Numbered from the stretch's first letter, positions 53,473-62,659 are shown. The stretch: 64,000 nucleotides of DNA from Danxiaibacter flavus (GCF_041060425.1 NZ_JAULBC010000002.1:1182883-1246882); one strand, 5' to 3'. The notes: generated by a model not told the origin, from the sequence alone. A program made the numbers and translations.

Positions 53473-54202
53473 ACGCATTCCAAATTTCCCAATTAGCCTC
53501 GGCCTGCAGCACAAGCATATCATAGCCGTTCTGGATTACGGCGCCGCGTTCAGCACCTTCTTTTAAAAAGCGTGTAAGAGGCGGATTGTATACAAGATCG
53601 TATAAATAATGCCGTTCGGTAAGAAATTCGTAAGGCAAGGGCGGACATTCATTTACTTCGGGATATGTCCCTAACGGCGTACAATTAATTATGATCTTGT
53701 GGTTGTCGATGATACTTTCTGTAATCGATGAATAAGTGATTGTATTATCCTGCTGTCTGCGCGATACATACTGAAAAGGAATGCTGAGCTTATTCAAAAC
53801 GTATTCAATTGCTAAAGCGGCACCACCTGTTCCCAATATCAGCGCTTGTTTGTGATGTGGTTGAAGATGTCTGATAAACGACTGTTCAAATCCAATTATA
53901 TCGGTATTGTAGCCGGTAAGCTTTCCATTCCGGATGGTGATACAGTTGCACGCGCCAATTTGCTTCACCGCAGCATCAGTTTCATCCAGGTAATCCATCA
54001 CCTGCTTTTTATAAGGAATTGTAACAGCCAATCCTTTAAGATCAGGATTGTTCAGCAAAACGTCGTCTAAATCTTCAATAGAAGGAATAGAAAAGTTTTC
54101 AAATGAAACGTTTTCTATTCCTTCCTGCAGAAATTTTTCTGTAAAATACTTTTGCGAGAACGAATGCCCTAAAGGATACCCTATCAAACCGTATTTTGGC
54201 AT
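53468..54202 (-). CDS. aroE: Shikimate dehydrogenase
   Basis: Reduces 3-dehydroshikimate to shikimate with NADPH in aromatic amino acid synthesis. The 244-residue protein shows GYPLGHSFSQKYFTEKF at the substrate site, the catalytic Lys region VTIPYKKQVMDYLD, the NADP fold ALILGTGGAALAIEYVL (residue about 125) and NCTPLGTYP. It is at the short end for AroE. The start overlaps the stop of comA by one base, so the two are translationally coupled. Its last codons lie inside a repeat. Confidence 0.95.
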   Translation of the reverse strand: MPKYGLIGYPLGHSFSQKYFTEKFLQEGIENVSFENFSIPSIEDLDDVLLNNPDLKGLAVTIPYKKQVMDYLDETDAAVKQIGACNCITIRNGKLTGYNTDIIGFEQSFIRHLQPHHKQALILGTGGAALAIEYVLNKLSIPFQYVSRRQQDNTITYSSITESIIDNHKIIINCTPLGTYPEVNECPPLPYEFLTERHYLYDLVYNPPLTRFLKEGAERGAVIQNGYDMLVLQAEANWEIWNAS

Positions 54203-54975
54203 TACTGCGCAGTTTCGTTGTTAAGATATAGATGGAAAGTATCTCCACGTAAACCAATACGCATTGTTTCCAAAGGAATTACTTCTGTTGGCGCAATATT
54301 TCCGAGGTTAACATTGCAGCCCAATAATTCCAGAAAATATAACTGTTGAGCTTTTTGAGGTGCTTCCCAGATAATTTTTTCGCCAGGAATCTGTGTCAGA
54401 ATTTCGTTTACCAAACCTTCCCTTACTTCACCGCTTCCACGATAGATACCAACATTACCGGCTTCACGGGCTTCTGCAATAACATAAGAAGAACCAGCTT
54501 CCAATTCAGCGCGCATTAATTCGATCCATTTATACGGAGGAATAATGTGTTCTGCATCTTTGCTACCCACTTCACTTAAAACAGTGGCATACTGCGTTAA
54601 TTTCTCAATATAACCGCATTTCTCGGCATGTGGGATAGTTATTGAACCGTCACTTACTTCAATGAAAGACACACCATAATCTTTACAGATCTCAACGTAA
54701 TCATTGAACTGGTTTCTGATCAGGAAAGCTTCAAACAGGGTACCACCAAAGTAAATGGGAATATTGTAGTTTTTATACACTTCGATTTTCTCACGCAAAT
54801 TGGGAGTTACGTACGACGTTCCAAATCCTAGCTTCACAATATCTACATGAACATGAGCTATACTCAAAAAATTCTCTACTTCATTTATGCTCAGGCCTTT
54901 ATCCATCACCATAGTGATACCGGAGTTCCTGGGCTTTTGGTTGCGTTCGGGTATTTGAGATAAATTAAAATTCAT
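54202..54975 (-). CDS. comA: Phosphosulfolactate synthase (ComA family)
   Basis: Adds sulfite to phosphoenolpyruvate to give phosphosulfolactate. The family was defined in methanogen coenzyme M synthesis. The 257-residue protein shows MDKGLSINEVENFLSI, KLGFGTSYVTPNLREKIEVY, GGTLFEAF, IEVSDGSITIPHAEK and IWEAPQKAQQLYFLELLG. In Bacteroidetes it may feed sulfonate metabolism, possibly sulfonolipid precursors; that is inference. It overlaps aroE by one base and is therefore probably co-transcribed with it. Confidence 0.9.
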   Translation of the reverse strand: MNFNLSQIPERNQKPRNSGITMVMDKGLSINEVENFLSIAHVHVDIVKLGFGTSYVTPNLREKIEVYKNYNIPIYFGGTLFEAFLIRNQFNDYVEICKDYGVSFIEVSDGSITIPHAEKCGYIEKLTQYATVLSEVGSKDAEHIIPPYKWIELMRAELEAGSSYVIAEAREAGNVGIYRGSGEVREGLVNEILTQIPGEKIIWEAPQKAQQLYFLELLGCNVNLGNIAPTEVIPLETMRIGLRGDTFHLYLNNETAQ

Positions 54976-55196
54976 TACACATATTGTTTTGCGGCTGCAA
55001 AAATAAGGTAAGGCGGCCTAAATAACTGAGACGAAGATCATTGATCGTTTATTTCGGTCTACAGTGCCCTATTTTCGGTCACTTTTTTTTATTCAAACTG
55101 GTTTCAGGACAAAGCGTGTGGCAAAATGCTTTATCCCGGCAATTTTCGTTTGCGTTTATGTGATGTTGGAAGTAATACACACTCCGGCTCAGGCGC

Positions 55197-56618
55197 TCAG
55201 ATCTTGTGGGATTTTTTATACCTGGCAAGGAGATCCACAATCTGATTATTTTGTAGACTGGATGGATTCAGCTCAATAAACTTCTTTAAAAGCTTGGGGG
55301 CTTTTTCCATTCCGTTTTCCAATTGCAGCAAGGCTTCTTTTGATCTTCCTTCTGCAAAAAGGCATGCGCTATAATAAAAATAAAATACTGCTTTATTTTC
55401 GGTTGCGGCCATTGCTGCAAGACATTGATTGGCTGCTTCACCGTAATATTCCGCCTTATACAGGCAGCGGATAAGCGCCTCCCAGCCGGCTATATTTTTG
55501 GATCTGTTTCTTACAACTATGCTAAAGCAATTAATTGCCTCCTTAAAATTTTCCATCTGCACATGGCATTCTCCCATAGCGAGATAAAATTCAGGCACAT
55601 TCCGCTGAATGCGCATTGCAGTTTCCAATTGTTTTATAGCACTCTCCCACTGCCGCTCATTAATATAAGTCAGGGCAATTTTATAGTAAAGCTTACTATC
55701 CTCCTGGTTCATGTGAGAAGCTTTTCTATAATGAAAGCGCGCCTGCGCATATTTATTCAGCCTGTGATAACAATGGCCGATGGCTTCGTAGATCACTTCT
55801 TCCGGCCTTGTTAGTTCAAGCACCTTCTCCAGGCAATCTATCGCTTCCTTATATTTTCTCAGCCTGATATATGCATCACCCATATTGCGGTATGCGTAAT
55901 CAAACTTCTCATCAATTACAACTGCATATTGGTACGCATCAATGGCCTTTTCATACAACTTCAGCCCCTGGTAGGCGGCCCCCAGGTTAAACCAGGCCAA
56001 TTCATTGTAGGGAAAATCTTCGATTATGGAAAGATGCAGGCGGATGCTCTCTTCATTTCTTCCGGTAAAATCCGTCCAGAAGCAAATTTTGTAAAGTGCC
56101 TCCTCATTATTGGGTTCCTGCTCAAGAATCAGTCGCAGGCAATCGAATACTTTGTCAAATTCTTCATAATCATCATACACATCTGCCAGCTCAAACAAAA
56201 GCTCCAGCCGCTCTTCGCCTTCAAACAACAAGAGCGCTTCCTGCAGAAGGACCACTGCTTTCTCTTGCTGATCCAAAGCCAGATAGGCATCTGTTTTCAG
56301 TATATACAGGTTAATATCGGAACTGTCGTAGAGTTCGGCATGTTCCAGCACTTCAAGTGCTTCGTTGTAATGTCTTGTGGCTAAAAGTAAGTCTGCTTTC
56401 TTAATCAATAGCTGGGAAGAGAAGGGAAAATACTCGAGGCCGGTTTCGGCAACTTCCAGGGCTTTATTCAGGTCACTTTTGTCGTCATAGTGATCTATGA
56501 TGCGCTCGTATGCATCTTCCTCCAGAAAAGAGCTTGCCTTGCCGGAGCGTAGCTCTTCATATTGCCTGAGTAAATCGTCCAATTCGTCTCTATCTTCCTG
56601 GTATGGATATTCTTGCAT
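55197..56618 (-). CDS. Tetratricopeptide repeat protein
   Basis: A 473-residue cytosolic-looking protein (no signal peptide) made of about ten TPR units, for example YNEALEVLEHAELYDSSD, YEKAIDAYQYAVVIDEKFDYAYRNMGDAY and YKEAIDCLEKVLELTRPEE. TPRs mediate protein-protein contacts; the partner is unknown. The N-terminal stretch MQEYPYQEDRDELDDLLRQY is acidic. It precedes comA-aroE on the same strand, 221 bases away. Confidence 0.88.
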   Translation of the reverse strand: MQEYPYQEDRDELDDLLRQYEELRSGKASSFLEEDAYERIIDHYDDKSDLNKALEVAETGLEYFPFSSQLLIKKADLLLATRHYNEALEVLEHAELYDSSDINLYILKTDAYLALDQQEKAVVLLQEALLLFEGEERLELLFELADVYDDYEEFDKVFDCLRLILEQEPNNEEALYKICFWTDFTGRNEESIRLHLSIIEDFPYNELAWFNLGAAYQGLKLYEKAIDAYQYAVVIDEKFDYAYRNMGDAYIRLRKYKEAIDCLEKVLELTRPEEVIYEAIGHCYHRLNKYAQARFHYRKASHMNQEDSKLYYKIALTYINERQWESAIKQLETAMRIQRNVPEFYLAMGECHVQMENFKEAINCFSIVVRNRSKNIAGWEALIRCLYKAEYYGEAANQCLAAMAATENKAVFYFYYSACLFAEGRSKEALLQLENGMEKAPKLLKKFIELNPSSLQNNQIVDLLARYKKSHKI

Positions 56619-56736
56619 GTGTTACAGGTTAGCTCAAGTTAATATCAAATTTTCCATTTTCCAAAATTTTTATAAAGCAGGGGATAAACAGGCACAATTT
56701 GGCGGTGAAAAAATTTTTCAATTCTAAATAAAATGC

Positions 56737-56744
56737 TAATTTTG
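56737..56744 (+). promoter_or_regulatory. -7 element close to the start of the small secreted protein gene
   Basis: TAATTTTG matches TAnnTTTG and ends six bases before the ATG at 56751, implying a leader of about three bases or none. The -33 region is T-rich (TTTT) rather than TTG. Confidence 0.5.
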
Positions 56745-56750
56745 CATTAG

Positions 56751-57143
56751 ATGACAAAGAAATTAACTCATATCGCTATTTTAACGGTGCTTGTTTCAAC
56801 ACTCACCGTGCATTTTGCTATGGGTTCTTTTACAGGAAGTTCAGATAAGGACGATAAGAATAAGTTTTCGCTTAAAAATCTGAATAAAATTTCAAAAACG
56901 GCGTTCTCACTTTCTTTCATGAAGAACAGTAACTACCAGTTTAAGGGAACTTTAAATTTAACACTTCCAGGGTATGTTCCTGCTAGCGGCAGCACCACAA
57001 ACCCAACAAGTGTTACACCAGAGGTTCCTGAAGTAAGTTCTATGATAAGAATGGAAAATGGAAATACCACTTTTGTTTACCCATACAAGTACAAAGTAAA
57101 AGTGCCAAAATTCAGAACACCAACAGCTCCGAATATCAGATAA
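56751..57143 (+). CDS. Small secreted protein, function unknown
   Basis: A 130-residue protein that I do not recognise. It has a probable signal peptide (residues about 1-25, hydrophobic core HIAILTVLVSTLTVHFAMGS), a lysine-rich segment (KDDKNKFSLKNLNKISK), a Ser/Thr/Pro-rich middle (PGYVPASGSTTNPTSVTPEV) and a basic C-terminus. It has its own -7 element and its own terminator, so it is a real stand-alone gene. Confidence 0.75.
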   Translation: MTKKLTHIAILTVLVSTLTVHFAMGSFTGSSDKDDKNKFSLKNLNKISKTAFSLSFMKNSNYQFKGTLNLTLPGYVPASGSTTNPTSVTPEVPEVSSMIRMENGNTTFVYPYKYKVKVPKFRTPTAPNIR

Positions 57144-57163
57144 GATGTAGTCATAAACATTTT

Positions 57164-57190
57164 AAAAGCAACCCAAAAGGTTGCTTTTTT
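57164..57190 (+). terminator. Terminator of the small secreted protein gene
   Basis: Stem AAAAGCAACC / GGTTGCTTTT with a 5-base loop and a T6 run. Confidence 0.88.
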
Positions 57191-57209
57191 ATTTAATATA
57201 GTTTTCTGG

Positions 57210-57821
57210 TTACTTTAAAATCCGGTAGCCGGTTGTTGGTATATCAAAGAGCGCAGAAGGCACCGGACTAAAACTTATTTTGGTTGCCGTATAAGTAATG
57301 TTATTCTTCGTTTTTTCGTTCGCCATTTCATACTGTAAGATAAATCCGGGAACCGCTTCGGCCAGGTAAGGATTTTCAGATGCCGAAGGCACAATCGCTG
57401 TGGTGTAGTAAATGGTGAATTTTACATCGTCATCCAGTTTAGCAAACGCCTTTTTGCATTCATATCCGAGAATTGTTTTTGTTTCCGCTGCAGGCGTTGG
57501 TTTAATCCCTTTGAATTTTTCAAATTGCTGCATCCATTTGTCGCGTGTCAACTGACTCATATATTTGTTGGCGCCAACTTCTTTTAATACAACGGCATCT
57601 CCCGTGTTAAGATCGTAAATTTCTTTTTGCGTAAACGCATCCGTCATTATATCTATGCGAACCTTCTTGCCTTTCAGGTATTGAAACCTTGAGCTTGTGC
57701 CGCCTTTAACAACGTTATTATTCTTCACTTCCACTTTATATTCTATGGTACATTCTGCAACCATTTTTTGCGCATGCAATTGTCCTGCGAACAAAAAAAA
57801 TAATATCCAGATATATTTCAT
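57210..57821 (-). CDS. GLPGLI/DUF4412-like secreted protein
   Basis: A 203-residue protein with a signal peptide (IWILFFLFAGQLHAQK). It contains TKTILGYECKKAFAKL and EAVPGFILQYEM, which resemble the hallmarks of GLPGLI-family envelope proteins (GLPGLI itself is degenerate here, VPGFI). Function unknown; periplasmic or outer-membrane associated. It lies 20 bases from the terminator of the convergent gene and 236 bases from the sigma factor gene. Confidence 0.75.
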   Translation of the reverse strand: MKYIWILFFLFAGQLHAQKMVAECTIEYKVEVKNNNVVKGGTSSRFQYLKGKKVRIDIMTDAFTQKEIYDLNTGDAVVLKEVGANKYMSQLTRDKWMQQFEKFKGIKPTPAAETKTILGYECKKAFAKLDDDVKFTIYYTTAIVPSASENPYLAEAVPGFILQYEMANEKTKNNITYTATKISFSPVPSALFDIPTTGYRILK

Positions 57822-57906
57822 ATCAGTCTTTTTTTAGCCCTATCGGTATTACCATTATACGCATAACCGGATATGGATCTTGTGTAAATGTAATTTTTTT
57901 AATAAC

Positions 57907-57933
57907 AAAAAAGCCTGACTTATCCGTCAGGCT
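57907..57933 (-). terminator. Terminator of the primary sigma factor gene
   Basis: Stem AGCCTGAC / GTCAGGCT with a 6-base loop, and T6 on the minus strand. It lies 120 bases downstream of the sigma gene; the rest of the 57822-58056 gap shows nothing else recognisable. Confidence 0.85.
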
Positions 57934-58056
57934 CATTTCTTTCCAAAAAATTAAAATAATATCTTTTGTAGTTGGTTAGCTAGTGTACATACAATTGTGG
58001 TACTGAAATAGCTTGCTGAAATTCATAACAAAATATTTTTTGTTAAGCGTTCATGC

Positions 58057-58923
58057 TTATCCCAGATAGACGCGTAATTGACGGCAACGACTTGTTGATT
58101 TTAATTTGATGAGCGCTTTATCTTTAATTTGTCTAACACGCTCTCTTGTTAAATTAAAATGCTCACCAATATCTTCCAGGCTTAAGGGATGATCAACGCC
58201 AATTCCAAAGAAATAACAAACAACGTCTTTTTGTCTTTCAGTTAATATTCTAAGAGATCTTTCAATTTCCTGCTTTAGCGATTCGTGATATTCCAGTTTT
58301 TCATCCGTACGTTCAGCATTCGGATTCTCCATTACATCAACAAGTGTATTGTCTTCTCCATCTGCAAGTGGAGAATCCATACTTACGTGACGTGATGCAA
58401 TATTGATGGTGGAAAAAACTTCGTTGATGTCTATGTCTAGTAATTCTGCAAGTTCTTCAGGTGTAGGTTCGCGTTCAAATTCTTGCTCAAGTTGCTGGAA
58501 TGCTTTAGTGATCTTGTTTGTCAACCCTACTTTATTTAATGGAAGGCGGACGATGCGGCTCTGTTCTGCCAGCGCCTGTAAAATACTTTGCCTGATCCAC
58601 CACACTGCGTACGATATAAATTTAAATCCGCGTGTTTCATCAAATCTCAGGGCTGCTTTTATTAAACCAAGGTTGCCTTCATTTATAAGATCGGGAAGTG
58701 ATAGTCCCTGGTTTTGATACTGTTTTGCAACTGATACAACAAACCTAAGATTTGCTTTTATCAGCCTGTCAAGCGATCGCTGATCTCCTTCTTTTATTTT
58801 TACTGCAAGACTTACTTCTTCCTCCGGCGATATAAGTTCAACTTTTCCAATTTCCTGCAGGTATTTTTCCAGGCTTTGAGATTCACGATTTGTAATAGAT
58901 TTCGTGATCTTGAGTTGACGCAT
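58057..58923 (-). CDS. rpoD: Primary RNA polymerase sigma factor (Bacteroidetes type)
   Basis: The housekeeping sigma-70 of the Bacteroidetes type: it lacks region 1.1 and is short, about 288 residues from Met at 58923 (another Met is at 58929). Region 2 is present (ANLRFVVSVAKQYQNQGLSLPDLINEGNLGLIKAALRFD; positions about 58-96) with the -10 recognition segment FKFISYAVWWIRQSILQAL (residues about 100-118). Region 4.2 helix-turn-helix reads TRERVRQIKDKALIKLK. It matches the TAnnTTTG promoters seen across the window. Confidence 0.95.
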   Translation of the reverse strand: MRQLKITKSITNRESQSLEKYLQEIGKVELISPEEEVSLAVKIKEGDQRSLDRLIKANLRFVVSVAKQYQNQGLSLPDLINEGNLGLIKAALRFDETRGFKFISYAVWWIRQSILQALAEQSRIVRLPLNKVGLTNKITKAFQQLEQEFEREPTPEELAELLDIDINEVFSTINIASRHVSMDSPLADGEDNTLVDVMENPNAERTDEKLEYHESLKQEIERSLRILTERQKDVVCYFFGIGVDHPLSLEDIGEHFNLTRERVRQIKDKALIKLKSTSRCRQLRVYLG

Positions 58924-59214
58924 GCTCATAGACTTAGCTTTTTAGCATTACAGAATATAACAAGGTATTTGTCCCTTTAAATCTTTTCATTGAGAGAATG
59001 AGACAGCTGGAGACTAGCAAGTTAAGTAAACTGTTAATTTTGGCCAAATTAATTTTAGTATAAAATATTGTATACCAATAGCTTATCTACCATATATTGT
59101 TTAACATTTGCCGTTAAAAGCCTTAACAAAACCATCTGCCAAAAAATTATTTTTATGGTATGAATAATTTAATATTATTGCAGCCTTCAAAGAATAGAGA
59201 TTTAATAGAAGAAA

Positions 59215-59595
59215 ATGGCAAAAAAACAGTTATACACCTTGGAATATCCGGTAAGATGCTCTCCTACCATATTATATGAGTTTTTATCAACTCCGGCAGG
59301 ATTGCAAGAATGGTTTGCCGACAGGGTTGATGAACGGGACAATGTTTTTAGTTTTTCATGGAATGGTTCAATAGAAAAAGCAGAAGTTGTAGAAGAAGAA
59401 TTGGAAAAATTTATTCGCTTTCATTGGATGCACGCTCCTAAAGATGAGTTTTTTGAATTCAGGATTGAGAAAACCGAAATAACTAACCAGACTATCCTCG
59501 TAATTAAAGATTTTGCCGAAAAAGGCGATATTAAAGACCAAAGCCAACTGTGGGAATACCAGGTCAAGGACCTCTTTCACCGTTTAGGTAACTAG
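59215..59595 (+). CDS. START/SRPBCC-like domain protein
   Basis: A 126-residue single-domain protein of the SRPBCC (helix-grip, START-like) fold type: MAKKQLYTLEYPVRCSPTIL then YEFLSTPAGLQEWFADRVD, the usual start of such folds, and a C-terminal helix LWEYQVKDLFHRLGN. Members bind hydrophobic ligands, but the ligand is unknown. It converges on the next gene, sharing 4 bases (59592-59595). Confidence 0.8.
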   Translation: MAKKQLYTLEYPVRCSPTILYEFLSTPAGLQEWFADRVDERDNVFSFSWNGSIEKAEVVEEELEKFIRFHWMHAPKDEFFEFRIEKTEITNQTILVIKDFAEKGDIKDQSQLWEYQVKDLFHRLGN

Positions 59596-60197
59596 TGTTT
59601 TTCCAGCAAAGCTGTGAACAGGAATGTAAAGTCTTCAAATAGTAACATATTTACGCTATCCCACTCCTGTAGTGGGATTTTATTTGCAATTTTTACAAAC
59701 GATTGCCTGCCAAGAATATCTTCCAAGTTAGTTACTCCGTCAATTCTTAAGTAGTTATCTTCTTCAAAGTGGTGGCGCCAGGGATCTGTACTCACACAGA
59801 TATACCAACCCTTTTGTGCCAACGTACCCTGATGCTTTGCCAGGTTCGCTATCAGGTTGCTTTTGTATTGTCCGGATAAATGCAACGTGATGCTAAAAAA
59901 ATTACCCCACCAGAAAAATGTTCGCACGGCAAAGGTATCGCCCCCTTTAAATACCCGGGGATAGTCAAGCATAACATAAGGAAGGCCTTGGTATTGTTCA
60001 CCCCTGGAGATTTTAGGGGAAACAGCCACAACTTCAGCAGGCAAATGACCGGCAAGTTGTGAAAGATGCTTCTGATAATTTTCCGCAACTTCTCCCAGCA
60101 AAACACATACTTTATCAATAACGGCTTTCTTTGTTAAAATAAAATCCGTGTTCATTATCAGCAATCTTTCCTTCTCCGAAAGGTTTACATTTGCCAT
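59592..60197 (-). CDS. Conserved hypothetical protein, function unknown
   Basis: A 201-residue protein without signal peptide or motifs that I recognise. It is rich in aromatic residues (VRTFFWWGNFFSITLHLSG, WYICVSTDPWRHHFEEDNYLR) and looks like a cytosolic mixed alpha/beta protein. The frame starts at 60197; an internal Met at 60155 (MNTDFILTKKAVIDK) is an alternative. Its stop overlaps the stop of the START-like gene by 4 bases on the opposite strand. Confidence 0.7.
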   Translation of the reverse strand: MANVNLSEKERLLIMNTDFILTKKAVIDKVCVLLGEVAENYQKHLSQLAGHLPAEVVAVSPKISRGEQYQGLPYVMLDYPRVFKGGDTFAVRTFFWWGNFFSITLHLSGQYKSNLIANLAKHQGTLAQKGWYICVSTDPWRHHFEEDNYLRIDGVTNLEDILGRQSFVKIANKIPLQEWDSVNMLLFEDFTFLFTALLEKH

Positions 60198-60337
60198 ATT
60201 AATGTAATTTGGGTTTAATAACAGCCGTAAAAACAGGTACGAAGGTAGAACGTGCAGGGATTAATGCAAACCTGTTGAGCAGCACTGAAAAACATTATTC
60301 CGTTATATTCATGTAATTTTTTTGAAATCAATACAAA

Positions 60338-61783
60338 GTGATAAAAAAACTTGACTCTCTCATTATACGTTCTTTTATCGGGCCGTTTTTTGCCACCTTT
60401 CTTATCTCGCTTTTTGTATTGGTCATGCAGTTCTTCTGGTTGTATATAGACGATCTTATAGGCAAAGGCCTTGATATCTTAACCATATTGCAACTGATTT
60501 CCTATGTGGCGGTTACTGCTGTTCCACTTGCTTTACCATTGGCACTCCTGCTCTCATCCATAATGACATTTGGCAACCTGGGCGAAACTTTTGAACTTGT
60601 AGCCATAAAATCTGCGGGCATTCCTCTTCTACGGTTTATGCGTCCGTTATTAATCGTCGCTATATTCATTAGCGGCCTGGCTTTTTTATTCACCAATAAC
60701 ATCATTCCGGTTGCACAATTAAAATTGAATTCTTTAAAATATGACATCATTGTAGCTAAACCGGCGTTTGATATCAAGGAAGGCGTTTTTTATGACAAGA
60801 TTGAAGGCTTTGTTATAAAACTGGGCAAGAAAGACAAGGATGACAGCACAGTGCATAATGTAATTATCTATGAGAAAAACTATGGATTGCAGGATGATAT
60901 TTTGATGGCTGAGAGCGGCATTATGCGTGTAACAAAGGACAAACGTTTCCTGGAATTTATATTGCGCAACGGATGGCGTTATTCAGAAGAAGGCAACAGG
61001 TATTCAACCATGACAAGGTTTACCCGAATGGGTTTTAAGCAATACAAAAAAGTGCTTGACCTAAGCAGCTTTAAGCTTACGCGAACAAAAGATTCCTTGT
61101 ATTATGATCCCAAAATGCTTTCTGTGCGCCAGTTAAATCATTCAATTGATTCTCTGCAAAATCTCGATACGATCTTTTATAAAAGAACTGAAAAGGAGTT
61201 GAAGCCTTACATCGCCTTCTTAAGAGTTCGTGACAGTTCCTGGAAAAAAATAGACACTGTTGCCATTCAAAAAGCAGCCAGCTTTGATAAAGTGATCGGC
61301 GATTCTTTTCTAACAGCCGCAACCGGAAAAGTATTGTCAGAACTTAACAGCACCAAGACCAACCTCGAGCTTATCAACAACGATTATAAGACAAGAAAAC
61401 AATCCTTAAACAAGCATAAAATAGAGTGGCACAGAAAATTCACGCTGTCTGTAGCCTGTCTTGTATTGTTTATGATCGGAGCCCCGCTGGGATCAATTAT
61501 CCGCAAAGGAGGGCTTGGAACACCGTTGGTTTTTGCCATTGTGTTCTTTGTGCTGTTTCACCTTTTAAATACGTTTGGCGAGAAATTTGCAAAAGAAGAG
61601 GTAACTTCTCCGATGACCGGCATGTGGCTTTCCACGGCGGTGCTAATACCAATTGGTGTTTTTCTGACAAGTAAAGCCATGCGGGATTCCCAGTTGTTCA
61701 ATAAAGAATTTTATCATCGCAGTTTCAAAACTGTTCGTAAATTCTTCCTCCGTTTCAAAAAAACGGAAGAAGTTTCAGCCTGA
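60338..61783 (+). CDS. LptF/LptG-family permease
   Basis: A 481-residue membrane protein of the LptF/G family, which extracts lipopolysaccharide from the inner membrane as part of the LptB2FG ABC exporter. The GTG at 60338 starts MIKKLDSLIIRSFIGPFFAT. Three membrane segments lie at the start (FLISLFVLVMQFFWLYI, YVAVTAVPLALPLALLL, LLIVAIFISGLAFLFTNNII), then a long periplasmic beta-jellyroll, then three at the end. It lies 26 bases upstream of the Sod gene, same strand. An LptB ATPase is not in the window. Confidence 0.92.
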   Translation: MIKKLDSLIIRSFIGPFFATFLISLFVLVMQFFWLYIDDLIGKGLDILTILQLISYVAVTAVPLALPLALLLSSIMTFGNLGETFELVAIKSAGIPLLRFMRPLLIVAIFISGLAFLFTNNIIPVAQLKLNSLKYDIIVAKPAFDIKEGVFYDKIEGFVIKLGKKDKDDSTVHNVIIYEKNYGLQDDILMAESGIMRVTKDKRFLEFILRNGWRYSEEGNRYSTMTRFTRMGFKQYKKVLDLSSFKLTRTKDSLYYDPKMLSVRQLNHSIDSLQNLDTIFYKRTEKELKPYIAFLRVRDSSWKKIDTVAIQKAASFDKVIGDSFLTAATGKVLSELNSTKTNLELINNDYKTRKQSLNKHKIEWHRKFTLSVACLVLFMIGAPLGSIIRKGGLGTPLVFAIVFFVLFHLLNTFGEKFAKEEVTSPMTGMWLSTAVLIPIGVFLTSKAMRDSQLFNKEFYHRSFKTVRKFFLRFKKTEEVSA

Positions 61784-61809
61784 TTTCATCATACAAAAAC
61801 ACCTTATAT

Positions 61810-62559
61810 ATGACTAACTCCAGAAGAGATTTTATTAAAACTGCAGGTAAGGCGGGCATCGCTGCGGGGCTTGCTTCAACTGTCTTACCAGCACTGGCGA
61901 AAGAGTCTTATAAATCGCCATTTCATTTTGCTGCCAAAGGCGTATCCTTTCAGCAAAATCCTTTGCCATATGCGTACACAGCATTAGAGCCTGCCATTGA
62001 TGCAATGACAATGGAAATACACTATACTAAACATGCAGCTACTTACGCTAAAAATGTTGCCGAAGCCTGTACTGCTGAAAAAGTGAATACAGCGTCGACC
62101 AAGCCGGAAGAAATACTGGCGGGCATCTCCAAATACTCGACAAAAATGCGCAACAATCTTGGGGGACATTATAACCACGAATTGTTCTGGCAATGCATGG
62201 CTGCTCCGTCTTCCAACACTGCGCCAACGGGCAAACTTGCAGATGCCATAAATAAAAGCTTTAACTCATTCGAAGCGTTTAAAGCGCAGTTTACCGATGC
62301 GGGTAAAAACAGGTTTGGAAGCGGCTGGGCATGGCTGGTGTTGACCAACGACAAAAAACTGGTTATTGGTTCCACTCCCAACCAGGACAACCCATTGATG
62401 GATGTAAGCGACCTTAAAGGCATGCCTTTGTTAGGACTGGATGTTTGGGAACACGCTTATTACCTGAAATATCAGAACAAAAGACCTGATTATATTAATG
62501 CATGGTGGAGCGTAGTTAACTGGAATTTTGTTCAGAAAAATTATGAAGCACTGGCATAG
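61810..62559 (+). CDS. Superoxide dismutase (Fe/Mn) with a Tat signal peptide
   Basis: Detoxifies superoxide. The 249-residue protein starts with a twin-arginine signal (NSRRDFIKTAGKAGIAAGLAS and a hydrophobic stretch ending LPALAKES), then the Fe/Mn-SOD fold. Metal ligands: His in EIHYTKHAATY, His in GGHYNHELFW, and Asp and His in LDVWEHAYYLKYQNKRPDYINAWW. The Tat signal implies export in folded form to the periplasm, unusual for Fe/Mn SOD but known in some bacteria. It follows an LptF/G permease by 26 bases and is ended by a terminator. Confidence 0.95.
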   Translation: MTNSRRDFIKTAGKAGIAAGLASTVLPALAKESYKSPFHFAAKGVSFQQNPLPYAYTALEPAIDAMTMEIHYTKHAATYAKNVAEACTAEKVNTASTKPEEILAGISKYSTKMRNNLGGHYNHELFWQCMAAPSSNTAPTGKLADAINKSFNSFEAFKAQFTDAGKNRFGSGWAWLVLTNDKKLVIGSTPNQDNPLMDVSDLKGMPLLGLDVWEHAYYLKYQNKRPDYINAWWSVVNWNFVQKNYEALA

Positions 62560-62580
62560 TCTGATCAGATTAATTTTATA

Positions 62581-62607
62581 AAAAGGGTAACTTCGGTTCC
62601 CTTTTTT
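62581..62607 (+). terminator. Terminator after the SOD gene
   Basis: Stem AAAAGGG..AAC / GTT..CCCTTTT closed by a TTCG tetraloop, then a T7 run. Confidence 0.85.
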
Positions 62608-62659
62608 TGTTTGTACTATTTAAATAAAAATGCACATGCCAAACTTATAAAGTATGGAG

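Noticed and set aside
55064..55279. A 71-residue plus-strand ORF
   Set aside because: It overlaps the end of the TPR gene on the other strand, with no promoter or family signal.
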